This document shows positions 35,374 to 43,305 of a stretch of 64,000 bases of DNA, piece by piece; position 1 is the stretch's first letter; each line of letters opens with the position of its first letter. Origin of the DNA: JBBECE01 sp040881985 (GTDB lineage Bacteria > Pseudomonadota > Alphaproteobacteria > Rhizobiales > Devosiaceae); contig JBBECE010000028.1 of assembly GCA_040881985.1 (NCBI GenBank), forward strand, positions 1 through 64,000, in the 5' to 3' direction. The position numbers and the translations under genes are program-made. The notes below the pieces were generated by a model. It was not told where the DNA came from, did not search any database, and saw only the letters and a program-made list of their open reading frames with translations.

Positions 35374-35891
35374 GTCGGGAAAGCCGGAACCTCATGACTG
35401 CCGCCATCGCCCGCTGCCTCAACCATGTCGGGGTGTCTGTGCCGGACATCGACGCAGCGGTCGCCTGGTACGCGCGGTTGTTCGGCTTCACGCTCATCTC
35501 TGGCCCCTCGGTGGTCAACCCGGACGGCTCGCATTTCGCCAACCTTGCAGGCAACATTTGCGGGCCGCGCTTCGGCGGCATGAAGATCGCCCACATGGTC
35601 ACCGGCGACGGGACGGGGTTCGAACTGTTCGAGTTCCTGGGGCCGAAACCGGAACGCCGCGAGGACACGATGGAATACTGGAAGAATGGGTTCTTCCACA
35701 TCGGAATTACCGATCCCAACGTCGAAGCCCGGGTCTCCGAAATCGTTGCCGAGGGAGGGATGCAGCGTTCCGACATCTGGACTCTGTTTCCAGGCGAGGC
35801 CATCAAGGTCTGCTATTGCGAGGATCCGTTCGGCAACGTAATCGAGATCATTTCCCATCGCTATGAACAGGCGCTGGCCAATCGTGGGTGA
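35370..35891 (+). CDS. VOC-family (glyoxalase-like) protein
   Basis: A 173-residue vicinal-oxygen-chelate protein with two beta-alpha-beta modules: CLNHVGVSVPDIDAAVAWYA and, later, GFFHIGITDPNVEARVSEI, with glutamates near the end of each module that can bind a metal. The frame starts with GTG in a GTGA overlap with the previous stop; an ATG at 35394 (MTAAIARCLNH) is an equally good or better start and gives 165 residues. Members are lyases, dioxygenases or epimerases; exact activity is not predictable. Confidence 0.82.
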   Translation: MSRESRNLMTAAIARCLNHVGVSVPDIDAAVAWYARLFGFTLISGPSVVNPDGSHFANLAGNICGPRFGGMKIAHMVTGDGTGFELFEFLGPKPERREDTMEYWKNGFFHIGITDPNVEARVSEIVAEGGMQRSDIWTLFPGEAIKVCYCEDPFGNVIEIISHRYEQALANRG

Positions 35892-36028
35892 CTGCGAGCG
35901 CGTGAACGGGCCGGCTACGCCGACACCCACTCGCCGAGACCGTTCGGCACGAAAGCTGTCCGGATCGGGACGGAGAACAGGGTTCCCGAGATCCTCGGGT
36001 TTCCAGTGAATGACAAGGAGAGGCTTGC

Positions 36029-36400
36029 ATGAGCATCAAACGTTACGGCGCCGGCGGGCTGCCCCTGCCGTTCGCCCGCGCGGTTGAGGCGGACGGCTGG
36101 CTGTTCGTATCGGGCCAGGTGGCCATTGAGAACGGTGAGATCGTTCCGGGCGGACTGACCGCCGAGGTCCACCAGACGATAAAGAACCTGACCACCATAC
36201 TGAAGGAGGCCGGCTACGGGCTCGAGGACGTGGTCCGGGTCGGGGTATGGCTCGATGATCCGCGCGATTTCTCGACTTTCAACAAGATCTATGCCGGATA
36301 TTTCGGCGACCATCCGCCCGCTCGCGCCTGCGTGCAGGCTCGCATGATGGTGGACTGCAAGGTCGAGATCGATTGCGTCGCGTACAAACAGAAGTCGTAG
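36029..36400 (+). CDS. RidA/YjgF-family enamine/imine deaminase
   Basis: A 123-residue member of the Rid family. The catalytic arginine is in ARACVQARMMVDCKVEIDC near residue 104, and LFVSGQVAIENGEIVPGG near residue 25 is the conserved N-terminal motif. These proteins hydrolyse reactive enamine/imine intermediates made by PLP-dependent dehydratases. AAGGAG lies 8 bases before ATG 36029. A role in cleaning up after the PLP enzymes of this locus is consistent but inferred. Confidence 0.9.
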   Translation: MSIKRYGAGGLPLPFARAVEADGWLFVSGQVAIENGEIVPGGLTAEVHQTIKNLTTILKEAGYGLEDVVRVGVWLDDPRDFSTFNKIYAGYFGDHPPARACVQARMMVDCKVEIDCVAYKQKS

Positions 36401-36512
36401 TCGGGAAACACTGGGACCCCCCGCCAATCTTGCTCTCCACGCACCCAGAAAACATTGATGCAACCGGGTGCGCGCAACGGGTGACCTTCGGCGTAGTGAA
36501 CCAACCTGCTAA

Positions 36513-36933
36513 TCGGCAAGGAGCAAGGGCCGTGGGCTCGAGCGCGCTTTCGAGATCCTCGATTTCTTCCGCACTTGGGCCGGCATGGAACCCGGGCATG
36601 CCTGCACGGTTCTCGGCCTCGCGCCTTCCGCGTCGAGGCGGTTCGGCCAAAGTCTCATTGCATGTCCACCGTCACGCTGAAGCGGTCCCTCAGCTCCACC
36701 ACGCCAAGCCGGTTAGGCGAAGGCTAATCGATCGATCCGGTGGATCGATCGAAGGCGCAGGCGGCCACGAGGGCTATGCCCGAGTGGCGCAAGCTACTTC
36801 ATTGAGAAGGCTGCCGCGCCGTAGCCCGCAGGGCGGAGGCGGGCGCCTCCAGGATTACACTCCCGATGAGATCGGCGGTCTCGGGCGTGAACGTACGGGC
36901 CGCGAAGGCAATCTCGTCCGGTCGCCGTCATAA
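36513..36933 (+). pseudogene. IclR-family regulator remnant (internal deletion, frameshifts)
   Basis: An open stretch from 36513 to 36680 reads GLERAFEILDFFRTW and HACTVLGLAPSASRRFGQSL, which fits an IclR winged helix-turn-helix. Near 36855-36933 two frames together read DYTPDEIGGL and VNVRAAKAISSGRRH, resembling the last helix of IclR effector domains. The 170 bases between hold no effector domain, so most of the gene is lost. There is no usable start codon. It sits directly after ridA, where a pathway regulator would be expected. The match is by eye and weak. Confidence 0.45.
36728..36752. repeat. Perfect 11-base inverted repeat
   Basis: TCGATCGATCC and GGATCGATCGA flank a 3-base centre GGT. 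It lies inside the decayed IclR region about 170 bases downstream of the flavin reductase stop (the reductase is on the opposite strand). No T-run follows, so a simple terminator is not obvious. It could be a protein-binding site or a chance product of GATC repetition. Confidence 0.5.
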
Positions 36934-37485
36934 TGCGCCCGGCCGGAACCGCGAGCGCCGGCTGATGGTTTTTCCCGCGACCATGAAAACTCCATCCCCG
37001 GTGTAGTGCAACGTTTCCGGATGTGCCGGCTTGGCGGCAACGTGGGCCTTCACGACTTCGAAGATGAAGAAATTGTACCGGTCGACCAGGATGTCGTCAT
37101 AGAGGCGGCATTCAAAACTGGCGTGACACTCCCCGATGAGGGGCGCACCGACGATCATTGCCCTCTCCGGCGTCAGGCCGAATTGCTGGAATTTGTCGAT
37201 TGTCGCGCCCGAACTGTTGCCGATCCCCACCACCGCGTCGGTGAGCGCCGTCGTGGGCAGGTTGATGACGCATTGGCCGCTTCCCCGGATCAACGCGAAA
37301 CTGTGATTGCCGCCCGCGATCACGCATCCCACCAGCGAAGGCGTGAATTCCATCACCGTGTGCCAGCCCAGAGTCATGATGTTGGTTTTGCCGCGCCAGC
37401 GCGACGACACCAGGACGATCGGTCCCGGCTCGAGATAGCGCCGGACTCCGCCCACCGGGAAATCCACCTTCTTGGTTGCCGCCAC
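36928..37485 (-). CDS. Flavin reductase family protein (FMN-binding split barrel)
   Basis: A 185-residue protein of the DIM6/NTAB flavin reductase group. The N-terminal YLEPGPIVLVSSRWRGKTNI, the segment MTLGWHTVMEFTPSLVGCVI and GECHASFECRLYD correspond to the FMN-binding barrel strands. Such proteins reduce flavin with NAD(P)H or carry FMN themselves. Its partner oxygenase is not in the window. It lies in tandem with the RbsD/FucU gene (start 37945) but with only a 16-base gap, so co-transcription is likely. Confidence 0.88.
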   Translation of the reverse strand: MAATKKVDFPVGGVRRYLEPGPIVLVSSRWRGKTNIMTLGWHTVMEFTPSLVGCVIAGGNHSFALIRGSGQCVINLPTTALTDAVVGIGNSSGATIDKFQQFGLTPERAMIVGAPLIGECHASFECRLYDDILVDRYNFFIFEVVKAHVAAKPAHPETLHYTGDGVFMVAGKTISRRSRFRPGAL

Positions 37486-37501
37486 TCCCGCCTTTCGCCC
37501 C

Positions 37502-37945
37502 TTATCTGCCGTCGGCCCGCCCGGCGATGACCCCCATTTTCAACAGCACATTCGCATAGGGCCGCATGTCGGAGGTCGCCACGATCGCAAATGCATTTCG
37601 CGCCCGCGGGTAAAATTCCGAACGCGGGATGTCCTCGATCTTCACCCCCGGCGCAATTTTCGCGAGCGCCGCGCGAAGCTCCTTCAGCGCCGGCGCGTTC
37701 CTGTCCTGCGGCCGCTCCGGCTTCATCAAGCCAAGCGGCGCCTCGACGTACTCGTCGAGCGGCACCAGCGTCAGGATCGCCGCGGCGAGATCCGACGTCG
37801 AAATCCCCGAGGTCCGGATCAGCCGTTTGGCGTCCCGCGCCGCCGGAAAATTCGCGTCGGCGATCACCAGTTCGTCGCCGTGCCCCATCGAGGCGAGCAC
37901 GTGCAATAGCTCCGCATGAATGACCCCCGGTATGCCTTTGAGCAT
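37502..37945 (-). CDS. RbsD/FucU-family mutarotase
   Basis: A 147-residue sugar mutarotase-like protein. MLKGIPGVIHAELLHVLASM followed by GHGDELVIADANFP near residues 21-34 is the family signature, with the catalytic-site histidine in GHGDE. These decameric proteins interconvert alpha/beta anomers of fucose or ribose. GAGGAGGGGG is 3-9 bases before ATG 37945, so the longer frame from 37999 was not used. It follows manC with a 10-base gap on the same strand. Confidence 0.9.
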   Translation of the reverse strand: MLKGIPGVIHAELLHVLASMGHGDELVIADANFPAARDAKRLIRTSGISTSDLAAAILTLVPLDEYVEAPLGLMKPERPQDRNAPALKELRAALAKIAPGVKIEDIPRSEFYPRARNAFAIVATSDMRPYANVLLKMGVIAGRADGR

Positions 37946-37955
37946 TTCCCCCTCC

Positions 37956-39365
37956 TCATTTCCCCCGTCCATAAACATCGTCGAAACGTTCAATGTCATC
38001 CTCGCCGAGATAATTCCCGCATTGCACCTCGATCACGACCAGCGGCGCCTCGCCCGGATTTTCCAGCCGGTGTTTTGCGCCGACTTCGATATAGGCCGAC
38101 TGATTGACACCGATCTCGCGCACCGTCTCGCCGTGGGTGATCCGCGCCCGGCCCGAGACGACCACCCAATGTTCGGAGCGGCGATGATGCAGCTGCAGCG
38201 ACAGCCGCCCGCCGGGATTGACGACGATCCGCTTGATCTTGAACCCCGGCCCCTCAAGCAGCACCGTGTAGGTCCCCCACGGCCGAAAGGCGGTGCGGTG
38301 CGACAGCGCCACCTCGTGGCCCTTCGCCTTCAACTCCCCGTACAGCTCCCGCACCTCCGCCGCCCGTCCGGCCGCCGCAACCAGCAGCGCGTCGGCGGTA
38401 TCGACGACGATGAGATTGTCGAGCCCCACGACCCCCACCATCCGGTCGTCCGAACGCACATAGGCATTGTGCGAGCCGATCAGGATTGCTTCGCCCTCTA
38501 TCCGGTTGCCGTCGGCGTCGGCAGCAACCAGCGCCCCCATCGCCGGCCATGAGCCGAGGTCCGACCAGCCGATGTCACACGGGATCGCGGAGATATTTCC
38601 CGCTTTCTCCATCACCGCATAGTCGAATGAAATGTCCTCGGCACGCCCATAGGCCTCGGCATCGAGCGTCACTTCCTCGATGTCGCCATCCGTCGCCCGC
38701 GCGGCTCTTTGGTGGGCCTTGCGCGCCGCCTCGAGCAGCTTCGGCGCGTGTTGTGCGAACGCGGCAAGCGCCGCCCTAGCGCTCATCGCGAAAATCCCCG
38801 AGTTCCAGAAATGCCTGCCCGTAGCGCGGAATTTTTCCGCCGTCGCCGCGTCGGGCTTTTCGGTGAACCTCACCGCCCCGCCCGCCCCGATCTCGACATA
38901 GCCATATTCGGTGCTCGGCGCGTCCGGTCTGATCCCGAACACCACGATCCGCCCCGCCGCCGCGAGGTCTGCCGCCTCGGCGACCCGCCGCGCGAATTCA
39001 ACCTCGTCGGCGATCAGGTGATCGGCCGGCAGCACGACCATGACAGCCTCCGGCCCCGCCATGGTCTCGACCTCGAGCGCCGCCGTCGCGATCGCCGCCG
39101 CCGTGTTGCGCGCCACCGGCTCGAGCATCAAGGTCAGCCCAGGCCCATTCGCCCGGCTCAACCGATATTCCCCCGCCACCTGGAACTTCAGCGCCAGCGC
39201 CGTGACAATCGCCATCCGGCCCTGCCCGATCCGCGCCCCGCGATCGATGGCGTGCCGCAACAGCGTTCTCCCGTCCGCCATCGGCATGAACGGCTTGGGT
39301 CGCTCCTTGCGGGAGACCGGCCAGAGCCGCGCCCCTTCGCCGCCGCAGAGGATCACCGGAACCAT
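37956..39365 (-). CDS. manC: Mannose-1-phosphate guanylyltransferase / mannose-6-phosphate isomerase
   Basis: A 469-residue type II bifunctional enzyme. The N-terminal nucleotidyltransferase has ILCGGEGARLWPVSRKERPK at residues 5-24 and VVLPADHLIAD near 107; the C-terminal cupin isomerase carries QLHHRRSEHWVVVSGRARIT near 405-424. It supplies GDP-mannose for exopolysaccharide, fucose or glycan synthesis. ATG 39365 matches the normal N-terminus; an extension to 39404 is not supported. It has no glycan cluster beside it in the window. Confidence 0.93.
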   Translation of the reverse strand: MVPVILCGGEGARLWPVSRKERPKPFMPMADGRTLLRHAIDRGARIGQGRMAIVTALALKFQVAGEYRLSRANGPGLTLMLEPVARNTAAAIATAALEVETMAGPEAVMVVLPADHLIADEVEFARRVAEAADLAAAGRIVVFGIRPDAPSTEYGYVEIGAGGAVRFTEKPDAATAEKFRATGRHFWNSGIFAMSARAALAAFAQHAPKLLEAARKAHQRAARATDGDIEEVTLDAEAYGRAEDISFDYAVMEKAGNISAIPCDIGWSDLGSWPAMGALVAADADGNRIEGEAILIGSHNAYVRSDDRMVGVVGLDNLIVVDTADALLVAAAGRAAEVRELYGELKAKGHEVALSHRTAFRPWGTYTVLLEGPGFKIKRIVVNPGGRLSLQLHHRRSEHWVVVSGRARITHGETVREIGVNQSAYIEVGAKHRLENPGEAPLVVIEVQCGNYLGEDDIERFDDVYGRGK

Positions 39366-39475
39366 GCTCACTTGCCGCTCGCGCCCGTCTGCTTCGCGCC
39401 TCACCTAGCACCCGGCAAGCCCCCGCGCCACCGGGCTTCGCCGTTCACCCGGCGCTCTTGCGAGCGTGATCTTCG

Positions 39476-40402
39476 GTGATCCCGGCCCCGCTGGCCGAAT
39501 GCGGCATTGATGCTAGTGTCGGCGCCGCTGAGTCTGAGCCCGTTGAAGAGGAGGCGACCCTGGCCGAAACCCCCGCCCCCCCGCAAAAAGGCCCGCTGAT
39601 CTATCGCCAGTCGATATGGACGCGGATCACCCATTGGGTCTGGGCGGTGGCGCTGTTTTTCCTGCTGCTCTCCGGCCTGCAGATTTTCAACGCCCATCCG
39701 GCTCTCTATATCGGAGAGGAGTCCGGCTTCGAATATTCCAACGCCATCCTCACCATGCAGACCGGCAACCTCAATGGACGCCGCGCCGGCATCACCACCT
39801 TCTGGGGCCGCCAATACGACACGACGGGAATTTTCGGCCTCTCCAGCCAGGACGGCGTGCCGACCTCGCGCGGTTTTCCGGAATGGGCGACCATCCCCTC
39901 GGTCCGCGACCTCGCGACCGGCCGCGTCGTCCATTTCGCCGCCGCCTGGGTCTTTGTCGGCACCCTTGCCATTTGGCTCCTCGCCTCGCTCGCCAACCGG
40001 CATTTCTGGGCCGACATCGTCCCGAAACTTGCCGACTGGCGGCGGCTTGGCCGCGACATCGGCGATCATCTGCGGCTGCGCTTCCATCACCGCCGCAAAT
40101 ACAACGCCCTGCAAAAAATCTCCTATGCGGTCGTGCTCTTGATCTTCTTCCCGGTGATGATTCTTACGGGCCTCGCCATGTCGCCGGGCATGGATGCGGC
40201 CTGGCCGTGGCTGCTCGAAATCTTCGGCGGCCGGCAGACCGCCCGCACCATCCACTTCGCGACCATGGTGCTGCTGGTCGCCTTCTTCATCGTCCATATC
40301 GTCATGGTCGTCGCCGCCGGGCCGATCAACGAATTGCGCTCGATGATTACCGGCTGGTATCGCGCCGATCCCGGCGAGGACGAAAAGGACATGCACCGAT
40401 GA
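39476..40402 (+). CDS. Cytochrome b/b6-domain membrane protein
   Basis: A 308-residue di-haem cytochrome b of the b561/hydrogenase/formate-dehydrogenase type with four to five membrane helices (ITHWVWAVALFFLLLSGLQI; VVHFAAAWVFVGTLAIWLLA; ISYAVVLLIFFPVMILTGLA; TIHFATMVLLVAFFIVHIVM), with histidines placed to bind haem. Its 3' end overlaps the ATG of a periplasmic molybdoenzyme gene, so it probably exchanges electrons between quinone and that enzyme. The GTG at 39476 gives the longest frame; a GAGGAGG ribosome-like site lies before a CTG at 39560, which may be the real, unusual start. Confidence 0.85.
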   Translation: MIPAPLAECGIDASVGAAESEPVEEEATLAETPAPPQKGPLIYRQSIWTRITHWVWAVALFFLLLSGLQIFNAHPALYIGEESGFEYSNAILTMQTGNLNGRRAGITTFWGRQYDTTGIFGLSSQDGVPTSRGFPEWATIPSVRDLATGRVVHFAAAWVFVGTLAIWLLASLANRHFWADIVPKLADWRRLGRDIGDHLRLRFHHRRKYNALQKISYAVVLLIFFPVMILTGLAMSPGMDAAWPWLLEIFGGRQTARTIHFATMVLLVAFFIVHIVMVVAAGPINELRSMITGWYRADPGEDEKDMHR

Positions 40403-41190
40403 GCAAGTTCCTGATTTCCCGCCGCCGCTTTCTGACCGGGGCCGGCCTTGCCGCCTCCACCCTGACCCTTGCCGGCTGCGACGAGCTCGATTTCCTCGTC
40501 GACCGCGACAACCCCGTCCGCGACCTCCTCGAAGGGGCGAACCGGCTGACTTATCAGGCGCAGCGCCTGTTGCTGGGCCGCGATACGCTTGCGCCCGAAT
40601 TCGCCGAAAGCGAAATCCGCCAGGGCCAGCGCCCGAACGGCTCGCGCGATCCCGCCTCGCCAGACTATGTCGCGCTGCGCGATGGCGGTTTTGCCGATTA
40701 TCGCCTGCGCGTCATGGGGCTTGTCGAGGCGCCGCTCACCCTCAGCCTCGCCGAGCTGCGGAACATGCCCTCGCGCACCCAGATCACTCGCCATGACTGT
40801 GTGGAAGGCTGGAGCTGCATCGCCAAGTGGACCGGCACGCCGCTCGCCCTTGTGCTCGCCGAGGCGCGGCTGAAACCCACCGCCAAATATCTCCTCTTCC
40901 AGTGCTACGACACGCTTTCGGGCGGGGCCTCGGGTTCCGTGCCCTACTACGAAACCTGCGACCTGATCGACGCGCGTCACCCCCAGACGATCCTCGCCTG
41001 GGGGCTCAACGGCGCCTTGCTCCCGATCGTCAACGGCGCCCCGCTCCGCGTCCGGATCGAGCGCCAGCTCGGCTACAAGATGGCCAAATACGTCCACACC
41101 ATCCTCGCCATCGACGATTTCTCGGGGATTGCCGGCGGCAAGGGCGGCTACTGGGAAGACCGCGGCTACGAGTGGTACGCGGGGATTTGA
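40399..41190 (+). CDS. Periplasmic sulfite-oxidase-fold molybdopterin enzyme
   Basis: A 263-residue molybdoprotein. The twin-arginine signal SRRRFLTGAGLAASTLTLAG at residues 7-26 ends near a cysteine (LAGC), so it may be a lipoprotein. The Mo-binding cysteine is in ITRHDCVEGWSCIAKWTG near residues 130-147, and NGAPLRVRIERQLGYKMAKY is the usual C-terminal cofactor segment. It resembles the MsrP/YedY type, but the cognate cytochrome here is a different b-type protein, so methionine-sulfoxide reduction is only one possibility. It overlaps the cytochrome gene by ATGA and ends 5 bases from a convergent gene. Confidence 0.87.
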   Translation: MSKFLISRRRFLTGAGLAASTLTLAGCDELDFLVDRDNPVRDLLEGANRLTYQAQRLLLGRDTLAPEFAESEIRQGQRPNGSRDPASPDYVALRDGGFADYRLRVMGLVEAPLTLSLAELRNMPSRTQITRHDCVEGWSCIAKWTGTPLALVLAEARLKPTAKYLLFQCYDTLSGGASGSVPYYETCDLIDARHPQTILAWGLNGALLPIVNGAPLRVRIERQLGYKMAKYVHTILAIDDFSGIAGGKGGYWEDRGYEWYAGI

Positions 41191-41195
41191 TCTGA

Positions 41196-41789
41196 TCAGT
41201 CGAGCGGTATCCCCGCCTCGCCCTTCGATCCCTGATAGATCGCGGAGAACGCACCATAAAGCGCCGCGATCCGGGCGATGCGCGCCTTGAGCGGCGCGCG
41301 TTCCGGCCCCGGCAAGGCGTCGACCTCGGCCGCGATAGGATGGCTCGTCCAATAGGCGTTCGTCGCGCGATAGCCGCCCGGCGTCAGACCGAAAACCTCT
41401 TTGAGGATTTCGAGGTCATGCGGAATGTTGAACGCATCGCGGGTCGCCTCATGGCCGAAGAGGTACCAGAAATTGTCATAACCACCCCAGGTGATCGCCG
41501 AGAGGCACAGCGAACAGGGCTCGTGGGTCGCCAGAAAAATACAATCGCGCGGCGCCGGCAACGACGCCCGCCCCCGCTCGTAAAGCCGCTTCAGGGCATG
41601 CATCTCGCCGTGCCAGAGCGGGTTCTCGACCTCGTTGTTGGTCTCGGCGATGACCAGCGACAGGTCCGCCTTGCGGAGGATCGCCGCCCCGAAAATCTTG
41701 TTGCCGCGGGCGACCCCGGCTCGCGTCTTCGGCGCGATGTCATCCTCGATCACTTCGAGCAGCCGCGCGATCGTCTTGCCCGTATTCAT
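41196..41789 (-). CDS. Nucleoside/nucleobase deaminase-fold protein
   Basis: A 197-residue member of the cytidine/guanine-deaminase superfamily. Zinc ligands are His and Glu in PLWHGEMHALKR near residue 60 and two cysteines in THEPCSLCLSAITWGG near residue 92. The first motif reads HGE instead of the common HAE or CAE. It starts at ATG 41789, overlapping the end of the ureidoglycolate lyase gene by 4 bases, and is the last gene of the allantoin operon. It may deaminate guanine or another purine-ring product; a true guanine deaminase of a different family is encoded at 56091. Confidence 0.83.
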   Translation of the reverse strand: MNTGKTIARLLEVIEDDIAPKTRAGVARGNKIFGAAILRKADLSLVIAETNNEVENPLWHGEMHALKRLYERGRASLPAPRDCIFLATHEPCSLCLSAITWGGYDNFWYLFGHEATRDAFNIPHDLEILKEVFGLTPGGYRATNAYWTSHPIAAEVDALPGPERAPLKARIARIAALYGAFSAIYQGSKGEAGIPLD

Positions 41790-42289
41790 TCCGGCTCCCC
41801 GACGAGATAAGGCGCCGCGAAGCGATGCTCCTCGAGATTTTGCCCCTCCCCGCCCCGGTCGACGACGAGGAAATCCGAGACCGCGTAGAGCGCCGTCAAC
41901 ACGCCGTGCCATTGCCCGGCGGGATAGTTCACCCCTTGGCCGGGCCTTGTCATAAAAGCGCGCGGCGTCCCCGGCATGCCCCCCTCGTCCGGGGAGACGA
42001 TCACCAGAAACGGCTGATCGGAAAGCGGCACGAAAGCCTGCGAGCCAAAGGGATGCCGCTCGACCAGCTTGAGCGTCAGCGGCAGCGGATGCGGGGTGTC
42101 GCGAATAATGGATAAAATCGCCCGCGCCCCCGCGCCCGTCGCCGTCACCGGGGCGAGATCGTCGAACCGCTCCGCCATGCCGTCATTGATCGGGAAATGC
42201 CGCGCCGCCCCGCTCGCCTCGATCACCTGCCCGAACGGTGCGAAAGCCTCCCGCGTCAGCAGCTCGATGGCGATCCGCTGCATCCTCAA
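41786..42289 (-). CDS. allA: Ureidoglycolate lyase
   Basis: A 167-residue cupin-fold enzyme that splits (S)-ureidoglycolate into glyoxylate and urea. AFAPFGQVIEASG near the N-terminus, LKLVERHPFGSQAFVPL near 73 and GVNYPAGQWHGVL near 119 are the AllA family blocks. ATG 42289 forms an ATGA overlap with the allantoicase stop, and its own stop overlaps the deaminase start. Its glyoxylate product is the substrate of malate synthase G at 57439. Confidence 0.94.
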   Translation of the reverse strand: MRMQRIAIELLTREAFAPFGQVIEASGAARHFPINDGMAERFDDLAPVTATGAGARAILSIIRDTPHPLPLTLKLVERHPFGSQAFVPLSDQPFLVIVSPDEGGMPGTPRAFMTRPGQGVNYPAGQWHGVLTALYAVSDFLVVDRGGEGQNLEEHRFAAPYLVGEPE

Positions 42290-43305
42290 CCCTTCGGCGC
42301 CAGCCGGCCATAGAGCCGCAGCCGCGATACGCCCCCGTCGGGGAAGATGTTGAGCACCACATGGGTGACAGCGCCCATCGAATTGAGCTTGTCGGCGCCG
42401 AATTCATGCAGTCGGTCGGCGGAAAGTTTTTGCGTTCCCATCAGTTCCGGCCAGCTCCTGATCCCCGCGATCTCTTCGTCGTCGAGTTCGCCCTCGACAG
42501 CGCCGTAATCCTTCGCCAGCAGCGAACATGATTCCGGATAGTTACCCTTGAAATGCGCCGTATCGACCTCGATCGACTCGATCGCCCCGCGCGCCCCGAG
42601 CGCGATGACGATCCAGTCATGGCCCGGCCCGCGCCGCCGCCGCGTCTCCCAGCCGTCGCCCATATCGGCGCCGCGCCCCGGTGCGAGGATCCGGTAATGG
42701 GCCCCGTAATGGGCGTCCGAATAGGCGAGCACCCGCCCGCCATGCAGCGCCGAGGCGAGATCGATCCGCCGGTCGCCGATCTCGGCATGGTCGAGCTTCG
42801 GCTCGCCATAGACGCGAAACCGCGCGATCCCCCCGTCGGGCAGAATATGCAGCCGCACATGCGTCCAGACCGCGTCCGACCCGCAACCGAAGAAATGCGT
42901 TTCGTCCGGCCCGAGCTGGCTCTCCGCGAGTATCTCGGTCCATTTCGTCGCCCCGGTCGGGTCGGCCTCCACATGCGCCCCCTCGATCCGGCAGGCCGGC
43001 GGGTAATTGCCGGTGAAATAGGTGGTATCGACTTCAAAGCCGAGAATCTTGCCCGGCACCGCCAGGCGGATGACCGCGAAATCGTGTCCGCCACCGCGCC
43101 GCCGCCGGCTTTCCCAGCCATCCATCCATTTGCCGTTGTCGTCATATTTGTCGGCGATATAGATGGGCGGCTTGTCGGCGAGCATCCGCTCGACCGGTGC
43201 GAAGAATTCGTCGGTGACGCTGACCGCCCGCGCGCCCAGCCCCGCCGAGGCGAGATTGATGGCGCTGCGGGCAAAGGCCGGAAGATGCGTCGGCTTGGGG
43301 GTCAT
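42286..43305 (-). CDS. alc: Allantoicase
   Basis: A 339-residue enzyme that hydrolyses allantoate to ureidoglycolate and urea. The protein has two repeated jelly-roll domains, each with the pattern DGWESRRRRGGGHDFAVIRL (first, near 60-80) and DGWETRRRRGPGHDWIVIAL (second, near 218-238), and SLGKxNYP-type segments YFTGNYPPAC and HFKGNYPESC. It begins in overlap with the fused PuuE/UraD gene upstream and overlaps allA downstream. Confidence 0.95.
   Translation of the reverse strand: MTPKPTHLPAFARSAINLASAGLGARAVSVTDEFFAPVERMLADKPPIYIADKYDDNGKWMDGWESRRRRGGGHDFAVIRLAVPGKILGFEVDTTYFTGNYPPACRIEGAHVEADPTGATKWTEILAESQLGPDETHFFGCGSDAVWTHVRLHILPDGGIARFRVYGEPKLDHAEIGDRRIDLASALHGGRVLAYSDAHYGAHYRILAPGRGADMGDGWETRRRRGPGHDWIVIALGARGAIESIEVDTAHFKGNYPESCSLLAKDYGAVEGELDDEEIAGIRSWPELMGTQKLSADRLHEFGADKLNSMGAVTHVVLNIFPDGGVSRLRLYGRLAPKG

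Noticed and set aside
35985..35999. CCCGAG-ATC-CTCGGG hairpin before ridA as a terminator
   Set aside because: The stem is only 6 bases with no clear T-tract, and the downstream gene is on the same strand; it may be chance.
36373..36933. 186-codon + strand frame after ridA
   Set aside because: It is low-complexity and overlaps ridA; the family resemblance lies in the other frames noted as an IclR remnant.
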